Of a DNA stretch of 13,210 nt, positions 6,909 to 13,210 are shown one piece after another. Position 1 is the stretch's first letter. Each line of letters starts with the position of its first letter. The notes under the pieces were generated by a model, which did not search any database, was not told where the DNA came from, and saw nothing but the letters and a program-made list of their open reading frames with translations. Source of the DNA: Clostridia bacterium (GTDB lineage: Bacteria; Bacillota; Clostridia; Oscillospirales; Acutalibacteraceae); contig CAAGGN010000171.1 in the NCBI GenBank assembly GCA_900769375.1, positions 1 through 13,210 of the forward strand, written 5' to 3'. The translations under genes and the position numbers were made by a program.

Positions 6909-7662
6909 ATCCTAATAGTATATCTGAAACGAGCATCAGGCAGAAACCTAAAAGTAAAGCGTAGGTTGCGCCTCTTTGCGCCCCATGGGCGTGGGTTTCA
7001 GGTATCATTTCATCGCTTACAACGTAAAGCATAGTGCCGCCTGCAAAGGCAAGAGCGAAGGGGAGGATTGCCGTACTTATACTTACGGCAAAGTATCCTA
7101 TAAGTGTGCCAATTATTTCCACAATACCTGTAAGCGCCGCTATTAAAAATGTGCGCTTGGGCGTAATTCCCGCTGCAAGCATTGGCGCTATAATTACCAT
7201 ACCCTCGGGGATATTCTGCAAAGCAATACCACCTGCAATTAAAAGGGCTTGCGATACATTTCCTGAGCCAAATCCAACACCCGCCGCAATGCCTTCGGGA
7301 AGATTATGAATAGCAATAGCCGTTACGAAAAGCAGAATTTTATTTATATTTTCGTTGGATTTGTGTTCTTCGGATTCAACGCCCGCAAGTGAGTGAAGAT
7401 GGGGCACTAATTTATCGAGAACGTTGATAACCAGAGCACCTGCAAAAATTCCTGCAATGGTTACAAGCAAATTGTATTTTCCACCAAGCTCGACCGAAGG
7501 AATTATAAGTCCCAAAACGGCGGCGGATAACATAACTCCTGCGGCAAAGGAAAGAATAATATCGCTGAATTTATGAGATAAGTTTTTAAAGAACATACCT
7601 ATAACCGCGCCAATTACGGTAGCGCATCCCACTCCAAGAGCAGTAATTAAAACCATTTCCAT
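6907..7662 (-). CDS. ZIP-family divalent metal transporter
   Basis: A 251-residue integral membrane protein of the ZIP family, which moves zinc or other divalent metals (iron, manganese) into the cytoplasm. About eight hydrophobic segments are visible. The TM4 metal site is HNLPEG (119-124) and TM5 carries QNIPEG (149-154). A variable loop with His 88, His 90 and His 100 and several acidic residues lies between TM3 and TM4, a usual metal-binding loop. ATG 7662 is preceded by GAGG (7671-7674), which overlaps the sfsA stop codon, so the two genes are co-transcribed and probably coupled. TM5 has Gln where many ZIPs have His; this may tune metal choice. The substrate cannot be told from the sequence. 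Confidence 0.93.
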   Translation of the reverse strand: MEMVLITALGVGCATVIGAVIGMFFKNLSHKFSDIILSFAAGVMLSAAVLGLIIPSVELGGKYNLLVTIAGIFAGALVINVLDKLVPHLHSLAGVESEEHKSNENINKILLFVTAIAIHNLPEGIAAGVGFGSGNVSQALLIAGGIALQNIPEGMVIIAPMLAAGITPKRTFLIAALTGIVEIIGTLIGYFAVSISTAILPFALAFAGGTMLYVVSDEMIPETHAHGAQRGATYALLLGFCLMLVSDILLG

Positions 7663-7666
7663 ATTA

Positions 7667-8362
7667 TTACCTCAAATCTATGTCAATAAATTTATCTATC
7701 AGAATAGAATCTTTTTCTACCTTACAATCAACGGCTAAAACATTAACGCCGTTATTTGCAACCTTTCTCAGCGTATCGCCGAATTCCTTGTGTCTTTCGT
7801 CGTTGGGTTTAAATAGAGTTACACCCTTCATCGCAATAACAAACAATACATAACACTTATAACCTTCATCGAATGCGGATTTAAGTTCATTTAAATGCTT
7901 AACACCGCGCTCCGTTGGAGCATCGGGGAAGGAGGCAATACCGTCATTTTCAAGGGTAACGCCCTTAACCTCCAAAAATATTTTGTCCGCTCCGTCCTCA
8001 ATATAAAAATCAAAACGGGATTTTTTATAGGTTACCTCACGGCGAATTTTTGCATTTTTAGAGAATAAATTACCGATTTTAAGCCATTCTTCCGCAACGC
8101 TGTTTACAATTTGAGAATCCATATTTATAAGCAAAGCGCCGTTTTCTGTTGCTTTTTCTACGGCAACCAAGTCGTATGGAGTTTTGCGGTTTGGATTTAA
8201 TCCTTTTTCGAGATAAACGGTGGCGTCCTTAACAAGTAATTCCTTGCACCTGCCTGTGTTTTTAACATGAACGGTTTCGGTTGCACCGTCTATATCAACC
8301 GTTGCAATAAATCGGTTGGGGCGGCTGATAAATCTTCCTTTAACAATATTATTATACTTCAA
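7667..8362 (-). CDS. sfsA: SfsA family nuclease-like DNA/RNA-binding protein
   Basis: A 231-residue SfsA homologue, full length for the family. SfsA was named for sugar-fermentation stimulation in E. coli and has an N-terminal OB-like region and a C-terminal restriction-nuclease-like fold. Here the N-terminus has VHVKNTGRCKELL. The C-terminal part has RFDFYIED (Asp 118), FLEVKGVTL (Glu 131, Lys 133) and FPDAPTERGVKHL (145-157), the expected metal-nuclease-like residues. The start is TTG 8362: no ATG or GTG exists in frame nearby, and GGCGGTGG lies just upstream. It is the first gene of a two-gene unit with the metal transporter. Its molecular role in Firmicutes is unsettled. Confidence 0.96.
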   Translation of the reverse strand: MKYNNIVKGRFISRPNRFIATVDIDGATETVHVKNTGRCKELLVKDATVYLEKGLNPNRKTPYDLVAVEKATENGALLINMDSQIVNSVAEEWLKIGNLFSKNAKIRREVTYKKSRFDFYIEDGADKIFLEVKGVTLENDGIASFPDAPTERGVKHLNELKSAFDEGYKCYVLFVIAMKGVTLFKPNDERHKEFGDTLRKVANNGVNVLAVDCKVEKDSILIDKFIDIDLR

Positions 8363-8383
8363 TTCACCACCGCCTTTTCTTAA

Positions 8384-8412
8384 ATTTTATCACAAATCAT
8401 AATTTAAAGCAA
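8384..8412 (-). promoter_or_regulatory. Sigma-A-type promoter of sfsA-zip
   Basis: Read on the minus strand, TTGCTT (8412-8407) and TAAAAT (8389-8384) are 17 bp apart. They lie between the upp terminator and the sfsA TTG start, giving a leader of only about 15 nt. This makes sfsA-zip separate from the upstream upp unit. Confidence 0.7.
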
Positions 8413-8413
8413 T

Positions 8414-8446
8414 AAAAAATCTCCCGAAAATTTCGGGAGATTTTAT
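8414..8446 (-). terminator. Rho-independent terminator of upp
   Basis: AATCTCCCGAAA and its complement TTTCGGGAGATT form a near-perfect stem. On the minus strand it is followed by six T residues (complement of 8414-8419). It lies 14 nt after the upp stop and just before the sfsA promoter. The A run on the other side is short, so it acts mainly leftward. Confidence 0.9.
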
Positions 8447-8459
8447 CTTTTTTATATGA

Positions 8460-9092
8460 TTACTTTGTGCCAAAAATACGGTCGCCTGCATCACCAAGAC
8501 CTGGGAGAATATAGCAGTGGTCGTTGAGACAATCGTCAAGACCTGCGCAGTAAACTGGAACATCGGGATGAGCATCTGTAAACGCCTTAATACCTTCGGG
8601 GGCGGCAATGATGCACATAAACTTAATTCTCTTGGGATTAAATTCCTTAATTCTTGCAACGGCATCAATGGCGCTTCCACCCGTAGCGAGCATTGGGTCA
8701 AGGACGAAAACGTCACGCTCTTCTAAATCAGAAGGCAGTTTGCAGTAGTAATCAACGGGTTTGTGGGTTTCGGGGTCACGGTACATACCTATATGACCGA
8801 CCTTTGCGGCGGGGATTAAACTTAAAACGCCGTCAACCATACCAAGACCTGCGCGGAGAATAGGCACAAACGCCATCTTTCTACCTGCAAGAACTTTTGT
8901 ATCTGCAGTCATCATAGGGGTTTTTGTTTTAACGCTCTTAAGAGGTAAATCTCTTGTGGATTCATAGCACATAAGCATAGCAATTTCGCTTATGAGTTCG
9001 CGAAATTGTTTAGAGCCGGTTCTTTCATCACGAAGGATGGAAAGTTTGTGCTGAATAAGCGGATGGTCCATAATAAATACATTTTTGTTCAT
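8460..9092 (-). CDS. upp: Uracil phosphoribosyltransferase
   Basis: A 210-residue UPRT, which makes UMP from uracil and PRPP in pyrimidine salvage in the cytosol. Visible landmarks are ILRAGLGM (78-85), YRDPETHKPVDYY (104-116), the PRPP-binding loop LDPMLATGGSA (131-141), and the C-terminal uracil-binding end YILPGLGDAGDRIFGT (194-209). Length and motifs are typical, and nothing is missing. ATG 9092 is preceded by AGGGGG. The gap to tsaB is 48 bp and holds a 13-bp palindrome but no convincing promoter, so upp is probably read through from tsaE-tsaB. It ends in a strong terminator. Confidence 0.98.
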   Translation of the reverse strand: MNKNVFIMDHPLIQHKLSILRDERTGSKQFRELISEIAMLMCYESTRDLPLKSVKTKTPMMTADTKVLAGRKMAFVPILRAGLGMVDGVLSLIPAAKVGHIGMYRDPETHKPVDYYCKLPSDLEERDVFVLDPMLATGGSAIDAVARIKEFNPKRIKFMCIIAAPEGIKAFTDAHPDVPVYCAGLDDCLNDHCYILPGLGDAGDRIFGTK

Positions 9093-9140
9093 ATTAAAAT
9101 TCCCCCTGATTTTAAACTAATTATATTTAACCTTATAGGT

Positions 9141-9848
9141 TTATGCGTTATTTTGCTTTGCCTTAAGTTCCCGTTCAGCTTGAGGCAAGCGTAAATAAAC
9201 GGGCAAAAGCTGATTTGAAGAAACTGTATTGCCAGTTTTGAATTTATTCTCGGCAATTAGTGCAACGCCGCAAGCGTTTTGGTATTTGTTTTGCGGAGAG
9301 GCGATTTGCGAATTTTTAAAATCTTTTATATAAGGGTAGAAAAGATCGCTACCGTCACCGCATACAATAATTTTTTCTTCGCTATACTTTTCTGAAAGTT
9401 CCTTTTTAAGTTCTTCGCACATAAGCGCTCTATCATCGCAAAGGCGTGTAATTTGACCGTTTTCGACCTTGAATAAAGCGTTATATACCTGATTGCAACG
9501 GGCGTCCATAACCACGCAAATTAAAGCATTTGTGTTTTTAAAGGGCTCTGCCATAGCTTCTAATGTCGAAACCGGAACACAAGGCAACTTTTTAGCAATA
9601 GTAAGTCCCTTAACTGCACTAATACCTATTCTTATTCCTGTAAAGGAGCCGGGACCCGCGGCAACTGCATAGCCCTCAATATCATCAATAGTAAGAAGGC
9701 AAGAAGCAAGAAGATTTTCTATCATGGGCATAAGGGTTTGAGAATGGGTGAGTTTTACGTTAATAAAACTGCTTCCTAAAATTTTACCGTTTTCTATTAC
9801 GGCAATTGAAGCAGGACCTGCCGAGCATTCAACTGCAAGTATCTTCAA
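9141..9848 (-). CDS. tsaB: TsaB, tRNA N6-threonylcarbamoyladenosine (t6A) modification protein
   Basis: TsaB (YeaZ) is an ASKHA-fold partner that holds TsaD and TsaE in the complex making t6A37 on ANN-decoding tRNAs. From TTG 9848 it has 235 residues. It begins with the beta strand KILAVECS, has the signature AAGPGSFTGIRIG (63-75), and CVPVSTLEAMA follows as in other family members. TTG 9848 is favoured over GTG 9857 because AAAGG lies 7-10 nt before it but abuts the GTG, and because TsaB proteins usually begin MKILAI-like. It overlaps the tsaE end by about 20 bp (29 bp if the GTG is used), so the two are translationally coupled. The usual followers rimI and tsaD are absent here; upp comes next. 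Confidence 0.94.
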   Translation of the reverse strand: MKILAVECSAGPASIAVIENGKILGSSFINVKLTHSQTLMPMIENLLASCLLTIDDIEGYAVAAGPGSFTGIRIGISAVKGLTIAKKLPCVPVSTLEAMAEPFKNTNALICVVMDARCNQVYNALFKVENGQITRLCDDRALMCEELKKELSEKYSEEKIIVCGDGSDLFYPYIKDFKNSQIASPQNKYQNACGVALIAENKFKTGNTVSSNQLLPVYLRLPQAERELKAKQNNA

Positions 9849-10278
9849 GAATTTCACCCTTTCCGATAATTATCTTCCGTGAGTTTTCGTCCGTTGACAC
9901 AATATTTATATATATGGTGTCGGAATCGAGAGCGGAGCTTATATTTTCACTCCATTCAATAACGGTAACACCGCCTTCGTCAAGATAATCAAAGTAGCCC
10001 GTGGAATAAAGGTCATCCCAACTTTCAACTCTATACATATCAAAGTGAAAAATCGGAAGACGGCCGCCTCGATATTCGTTAACAAGGGCAAAGGTAGGGG
10101 AGGTGACTTCACCTTTAAACTGAAGTCCTTTTGCAAGGCCTCTCGTAAAGCAGGTTTTGCCCATACCTAAAGTGCCTATAAAAGCGATAACTTCTCCACC
10201 TGAAAGCTCTTTTGAAAATTCTTCGGCAATTTTTTCCGTATCCTGAGGACTATTTGAAAAATACACTTTTTTTACCAA
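9829..10278 (-). CDS. tsaE: TsaE, ATPase of the t6A tRNA modification complex
   Basis: TsaE (YjeE) is a P-loop ATPase that, with TsaB and TsaD, supports t6A synthesis on tRNA. From TTG 10278 it has 149 residues, the normal size. Walker A GTLGMGKT is at 35-42, the VTSPTF switch at 58-63, FHFDMYR at 77-83 and VIEWSE at 106-111. TTG 10278 is chosen because GAGGTG (10290-10285) lies 6 nt before it. The longer ATG 10299 is unlikely because its bases form part of the -10 element and would not be in the mRNA. In-frame GTG 10287 lies inside the Shine-Dalgarno and is a lesser alternative. It is the first gene of the tsaE-tsaB-(upp) unit. Confidence 0.95.
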   Translation of the reverse strand: MVKKVYFSNSPQDTEKIAEEFSKELSGGEVIAFIGTLGMGKTCFTRGLAKGLQFKGEVTSPTFALVNEYRGGRLPIFHFDMYRVESWDDLYSTGYFDYLDEGGVTVIEWSENISSALDSDTIYINIVSTDENSRKIIIGKGEILEDTCS

Positions 10279-10294
10279 AATACTCACCTCGAAT

Positions 10295-10323
10295 ATCATA
10301 CCATAATAAGAATTTTATGTCAA
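10295..10323 (-). promoter_or_regulatory. Consensus promoter of tsaE-tsaB-upp
   Basis: On the minus strand a perfect TTGACA (10323-10318) and TATGAT (10300-10295) are 17 bp apart. Transcription should start near 10290-10288, leaving an extremely short leader that begins within or next to the Shine-Dalgarno of tsaE. Confidence 0.85.
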
Positions 10324-10379
10324 TTATCAAGGTGATTTTTAAAAGGAAAAATAAAATTGAAAAATTTTTTAAAAAACAC

Positions 10380-10408
10380 TTGATTTTTGGTTTATGTGGT
10401 ACTATAAT
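10380..10408 (+). promoter_or_regulatory. Consensus promoter of the mraZ division operon
   Basis: TTGATT (10380-10385) and a perfect TATAAT (10403-10408) are 17 bp apart. An A/T-rich tract (10328-10378) lies just upstream and may act as an UP element. It is divergent from the tsaE promoter, with about 56 bp between the two -35 boxes. The predicted start near 10415 leaves a leader of about 68 nt to mraZ. Confidence 0.88.
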
Positions 10409-10461
10409 ACAGATATGTGGTGAAAAGTGTAGCCAAAACCCATAAAAGTGTATTAAAGTGG
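10393..10461 (+). repeat. Phased GTG-containing repeats, candidate MraZ operators
   Basis: Five 7-bp units of form (T/A)A(T/A)GTG(G/T) start at 10393, 10414, 10424, 10445 and 10455: TATGTGG, TATGTGG, AAAGTGT, AAAGTGT, AAAGTGG. Their spacing is 21, 10, 21 and 10 bp, so all lie on one face of the helix. The first lies in the promoter spacer and the rest at and after the predicted start site. MraZ proteins are known to bind short tandem repeats before their own gene; the AAAGTG(T/G) form is the one described for Mollicutes. Autoregulation here is inferred. Confidence 0.7.
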
Positions 10462-10482
10462 TGAAAACGGAGGTGACGATTC

Positions 10483-10908
10483 ATGCTTTATGGTGGTTAT
10501 CAACATACAATAGATAAAAAAGGCAGAATCGCCATTCCTGCCAAGCTTCGCGATGAACTGGGCGAAAGCTTTATGATTTGCCGCGGAATATACGGTAAGC
10601 GTTGTATATGCGTTTATTCCCTTAGCGAGTGGAACAAGCTTGTAGAGAAAATCGGTCAGCTTCCTTCCGCTAAGTCAAGCGTCGTTAAAAGATTTCTTTA
10701 TGACGGCGCATTTAACGTTGAGTTTGATACTCAGGGAAGAATATTAATCCCCGCCGCTTTAAGAGAATATGCCCTCCTTGAAAACGAGGCGCATATAACC
10801 GGTATGGACACCAATCTTGAAATCTGGAATACTGAGCTCTGGAACGTTGAGAACGAGCAATATTCACCCGAGTCTATTGCCTCTATTGTTGAGGAGTTGG
10901 AATTTTAA
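10483..10908 (+). CDS. mraZ: MraZ, transcriptional regulator of the division/cell wall cluster
   Basis: A 141-residue MraZ with two SpoVT/AbrB-type DNA-binding halves. The first is at about residues 5-48 with TIDKKGRIAIPAKLRDEL and the second at about 80-125 with EFDTQGRILIPAALREY. Each has the conserved D-x-x-GR-I-x-IP signature. MraZ forms ring-shaped oligomers and binds repeats before its own operon. ATG 10483 lies 6 nt after GGAGGTGA (10469-10476). It is first in the dcw cluster, followed after 3 nt by rsmH. Length and motifs are standard. The upstream phased repeats are its probable targets. Confidence 0.97.
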   Translation: MLYGGYQHTIDKKGRIAIPAKLRDELGESFMICRGIYGKRCICVYSLSEWNKLVEKIGQLPSAKSSVVKRFLYDGAFNVEFDTQGRILIPAALREYALLENEAHITGMDTNLEIWNTELWNVENEQYSPESIASIVEELEF

Positions 10909-10911
10909 GAT

Positions 10912-11832
10912 ATGGAATTCAATCATATATCCGTGCTGCTTACGGAAACTGTTGATTCATTAAATATAAAACCCGACGGAATTTATGTTGACGGAACGGC
11001 AGGTGGAGCAGGGCATTCTACCGAAATAGCCAAACGGTTAAAAAGCGGTATGCTTTACGCTCTTGACCAAGATCCGGACGCCGTAGCCATAGCAACTGAG
11101 AGATTGAAGGGTTATCCTGCAACGGTTATTAACACCAATTTTAAGGATATGGATGTAGCCCTTAAAAGATACGGTGTAACGGGTGTTGACGGAATCCTTC
11201 TTGATTTGGGAGTTTCATCATATCAACTTGATAATGGCGAGCGCGGTTTTTCCTATCATAAGGATGCGCCCCTCGATATGAGAATGAGTAAAAGCGGTGT
11301 GACTGCCGCCGACCTTGTGAACACTATGTCCCACGGTGAGCTCACAAGAATATTCAGAGATTACGGCGAAGAGCGATTCGCCCCAAAGATAGCATCAAAT
11401 ATATTAAGAAGCAGGGAACAAGCCCCCATACTTACAACCTTGCAACTTGCGGATATAATTGCAAACAGCGTCCCCGCCGCCGCAAGACGTGACGGACACC
11501 CCGCAAGAAAATGCTTTCAGGCGCTTAGGATTTGCGTAAATTCCGAACTCGAAAGCTTAAGAGAGGTTTTAGATAAGGCATTTGACCTACTAAATAAGGG
11601 CGGTGTCTTATCCATCATAACCTTCCATTCGCTTGAGGATAGAATGGTTAAGCAAAAATTCAAAGAGTTTTGCACGGGTTGTACTTGTCCGCCGGATATA
11701 CCAATCTGTGTTTGCGGAAAAACGCCAAGAGGCGAGTTGCTTACGAGAAAACCCGTGATAGCAACAACTGAAGAATTAGAACTTAATCCCCGAAGCCGAA
11801 GCGCAAAACTTCGCTCGGTAGTTAAACTTTAA
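10912..11832 (+). CDS. rsmH: RsmH, 16S rRNA (cytosine-1402-N4)-methyltransferase
   Basis: RsmH (MraW) uses S-adenosylmethionine to methylate N4 of C1402 in the ribosomal P site. The 306 residues show the SAM motif DGTAGGAGHS (27-36), LLDLGVSS (96-103), GFSYHKDAPLDMRM (112-125), HPARKCFQALRICVN (196-210) and FHSLEDRMVK (238-247). A Cys-rich patch near the end (Cys 254, 257, 259, 266, 268) is common in Firmicutes members. ATG 10912 starts 3 nt after the mraZ stop. The nearest GGAG (10893-10896) is about 15 nt away, so initiation probably relies on coupling to mraZ translation. The gene looks complete. Confidence 0.98.
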   Translation: MEFNHISVLLTETVDSLNIKPDGIYVDGTAGGAGHSTEIAKRLKSGMLYALDQDPDAVAIATERLKGYPATVINTNFKDMDVALKRYGVTGVDGILLDLGVSSYQLDNGERGFSYHKDAPLDMRMSKSGVTAADLVNTMSHGELTRIFRDYGEERFAPKIASNILRSREQAPILTTLQLADIIANSVPAAARRDGHPARKCFQALRICVNSELESLREVLDKAFDLLNKGGVLSIITFHSLEDRMVKQKFKEFCTGCTCPPDIPICVCGKTPRGELLTRKPVIATTEELELNPRSRSAKLRSVVKL

Positions 11833-11854
11833 ATTTTTAAAAAGGAGGGCAATT

Positions 11855-12325
11855 ATGAATAATCTTAAGTATTACAATGATAGTTTAGCTTATGATTTTG
11901 AAATGTTTATGCCAAAATCAAAGCCCGAAACTATTGAGAATAAAAATGATAATATTGTTAAATTGCCTTCCCCTAAAATAAAGGCAAGAAAGAAAGCGGC
12001 TAAAAGAAGAATGTCAGCCACCGCATTTGCGGTTATGACCACAGTATTTATTCTTGCGGCCCTTTGCGGAAATATTTCACTTCGTATTATGATTAATGAA
12101 ACTAATTCTAAAATCAATGATATGAAGACAGAAATCAACGCCCTTGATAGCGAGCTTACAAGCTTAGAGGTTGAATATGAACGCCGTATTTCCTATTCGA
12201 ATGTGGAGCTTGAAGCCGCAAAACTCGGTATGTCAAAAATGGATAAGGACCAAGTTGTTTATATCAGAGTAAACGATAAGAACTCCGCAGTTCTTAAAAA
12301 CGGCGAGGTAACAAGTGAAAAATAG
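11855..12325 (+). CDS. ftsL: FtsL-like cell division protein
   Basis: A 156-residue bitopic membrane protein in the ftsL place of the cluster. It has a long cytoplasmic N-terminus (1-52) ending in a Lys/Arg-rich stretch, one membrane helix (about 55-77), then an extracellular coiled coil (about 80-115). Its C-terminal stretch (ELEAAKLGMSKMDKDQVVYI) resembles the FtsL pattern of Ala-x-x-LGM followed by a Val-rich strand. FtsL pairs with DivIC/FtsB and activates septal peptidoglycan synthesis by FtsW and the class B PBP. ATG 11855 is preceded by AAAGGAGGG. Sequence conservation in the family is low, so the name rests on topology, size and gene order. Confidence 0.85.
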   Translation: MNNLKYYNDSLAYDFEMFMPKSKPETIENKNDNIVKLPSPKIKARKKAAKRRMSATAFAVMTTVFILAALCGNISLRIMINETNSKINDMKTEINALDSELTSLEVEYERRISYSNVELEAAKLGMSKMDKDQVVYIRVNDKNSAVLKNGEVTSEK

Positions 12326-12360
12326 AAGGTTTTTCGGTATAAGTAAAAACATAAGGTTAA

Positions 12361-12452
12361 TATAATATAGGGTAGTAATTTCGGCTCGAAGGTACTGTCC
12401 CTTGAAAGCGGTATACGAGAGTTGAGTAAAATCTTGACTCTCGTTTTCGAGC
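12361..12452 (+). ncRNA. Candidate structured leader/attenuator before the class B PBP gene
   Basis: A TATAAT (12361-12366, no good -35) is followed by a nested hairpin (12370-12401): GGG with CCC, AGTA with TACT, and TTCG with CGAA around a 3-nt loop. A second hairpin pairs ACGAGAGT (12415-12422) with ACTCTCGT (12437-12444) and runs into UUUU. GCTCGAA (12384-12390) in the first hairpin can instead pair with TTCGAGC (12446-12452) after the second. This looks like an attenuator or a weak internal terminator. I do not recognise a known riboswitch class. Confidence 0.45.
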
Positions 12453-12482
12453 ATTTAAATAGATTAAAAGGAGGTTTGAACC

Positions 12483-13210
12483 GTGATACAAAAGCCCAAT
12501 AGAAAAATGCTTGTAAGAATACGATTCGTAATGATTTGTATGATACTTTGCATCACTATAGTTTCCGGTTCAAGTCTTGCAAATATAATGATTTTTCACG
12601 GTGAAGAATATCAAAATATGGCTTCTGAGCAACAGCTTTACGATAGTATCGTAACAGCGCCCAGAGGAGATATTTACGATAGAAATATGAACGTTCTCGC
12701 TACGAGTGCGACTGCTTGGACAGTTTATATTACTCCTAACGGCATAAATAAACTTAAAGACGATGAGGCAGATAAAATAAGGAAGCTTATCGCCGATAAC
12801 CTTTCTGAGATTTTAGAACTAGACCGTGATGATATTTATGAAAAAACCAAGCAAAAATCGTATTACGTCACGGTTAAAAAGAAAATAGAGAAACCCGCCG
12901 CAGATAAAGTGCGCAAATTTATCGCTGATAACAGTGATATGAAAATGACACAGTATGTGGGTGTGGATGAAACGACTAAGCGCTATTATCCTAACGATTC
13001 GTTGGCGTCGACTGTTTTAGGTTTCGTAGGCGATGATAATCAAGGCCTTGCAGGACTTGAAAGTTATTACGATAATTCCCTTACAGGTGTAGCAGGAAGG
13101 GTGGTAGCTGCTAAAAACGCTTCAGGCACCGATATGCCTTTCACCTATCAAAAGGTAGAGGAGGCAATTAAAGGCCATTCCCTCGTAACATCTATTGATT
13201 CTTATGTTCA
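12483..13210 (+). CDS. Class B penicillin-binding protein (FtsI/SpoVD-type), N-terminal part, cut by window edge
   Basis: The frame opens at GTG 12483, 8 nt after GGAGG (12470-12474), and runs open to the window end (242 codons). After a short basic cytoplasmic segment comes one membrane helix (about 12-38). The class B PBP signature APRGDIYDRN follows (59-68), and then the dimerization-domain motif GLAGLESYYDNSLTG (188-202). The transpeptidase domain with its catalytic Ser lies beyond the edge. By position after ftsL it is the septal transpeptidase FtsI/PBP2B or the sporulation paralogue SpoVD. The two are told apart by a C-terminal PASTA domain and cannot be separated here. It acts outside the membrane, cross-linking septal peptidoglycan. 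Confidence 0.93.
   Translation, partial: MIQKPNRKMLVRIRFVMICMILCITIVSGSSLANIMIFHGEEYQNMASEQQLYDSIVTAPRGDIYDRNMNVLATSATAWTVYITPNGINKLKDDEADKIRKLIADNLSEILELDRDDIYEKTKQKSYYVTVKKKIEKPAADKVRKFIADNSDMKMTQYVGVDETTKRYYPNDSLASTVLGFVGDDNQGLAGLESYYDNSLTGVAGRVVAAKNASGTDMPFTYQKVEEAIKGHSLVTSIDSYV

Noticed and set aside
8390..8716. 108-codon minus-strand frame overlapping upp
   Set aside because: It is another frame of the upp region and runs through the upp terminator and sfsA promoter.
9105..9141. Separate upp promoter at the TATAAT (minus strand, 9125-9120)
   Set aside because: No -35-like hexamer lies at 16-18 bp; the palindrome next to it is too short to claim as an operator.
10414..10467. Short CRISPR-like array before mraZ
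   Set aside because: Units are only 7 bp with 10/21-bp periods and no spacers; they fit operator sites.
12361..12482. T-box or other known riboswitch before the PBP gene
   Set aside because: No T-box AGGGUGGNACCGCG-type sequence or other recognisable riboswitch core is present.

Overview
The window looks like a chromosome segment from a spore-forming member of the Bacillota, class Clostridia. The reasons are the moderately AT-rich DNA, strong GGAGG-type ribosome binding sites, frequent GTG/TTG starts, a CwlD-type spore-cortex amidase, and an mraZ-rsmH-ftsL-class B PBP division cluster with a Firmicutes-style FtsL. Genus cannot be told from the sequence.

Region 1 (1 to about 2470) is the right end of an integrated mobile element. 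It holds the catalytic half of a tyrosine recombinase that runs off the left edge, a 69-residue protein of unknown function, and a complete large serine recombinase whose start overlaps it. The recombinase stops about 70 bp before the element ends inside a cwlD-like gene. The junction lies just before the first zinc-binding His of the amidase, so the downstream half has no proper start and the 5' part of the gene must lie beyond the left edge, at the other end of the element. This is the architecture of skin-like elements that interrupt sporulation genes, and it is the most interesting feature here.

Region 2 (2459-6165) is a rightward, tightly packed run: the cwlD remnant, radA (DNA repair, overlapping the cwlD end) and a family 2 glycoside hydrolase 4 nt after radA, closed by a hairpin. 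The insertion probably cuts radA and the glycosidase off from their original promoter.

Region 3 (6166-6908) is a single gene for a zinc-ribbon membrane protein with its own promoter and a strong terminator that also serves the convergent operon.

Region 4 (6907-10323) is leftward: tsaE-tsaB-upp (two tRNA t6A-modification proteins and uracil salvage) from a textbook promoter, then an upp terminator, then a separate promoter for sfsA and a ZIP metal transporter.

Region 5 (10380-13210) is the rightward start of the division and cell-wall cluster: a consensus promoter with helically phased GTG repeats (candidate MraZ operators), then mraZ, rsmH, ftsL, a 157-nt structured leader, and a class B penicillin-binding protein cut by the window edge. 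No rRNA, tRNA or CRISPR array was seen, and no gene-free stretch exceeds 300 bases.
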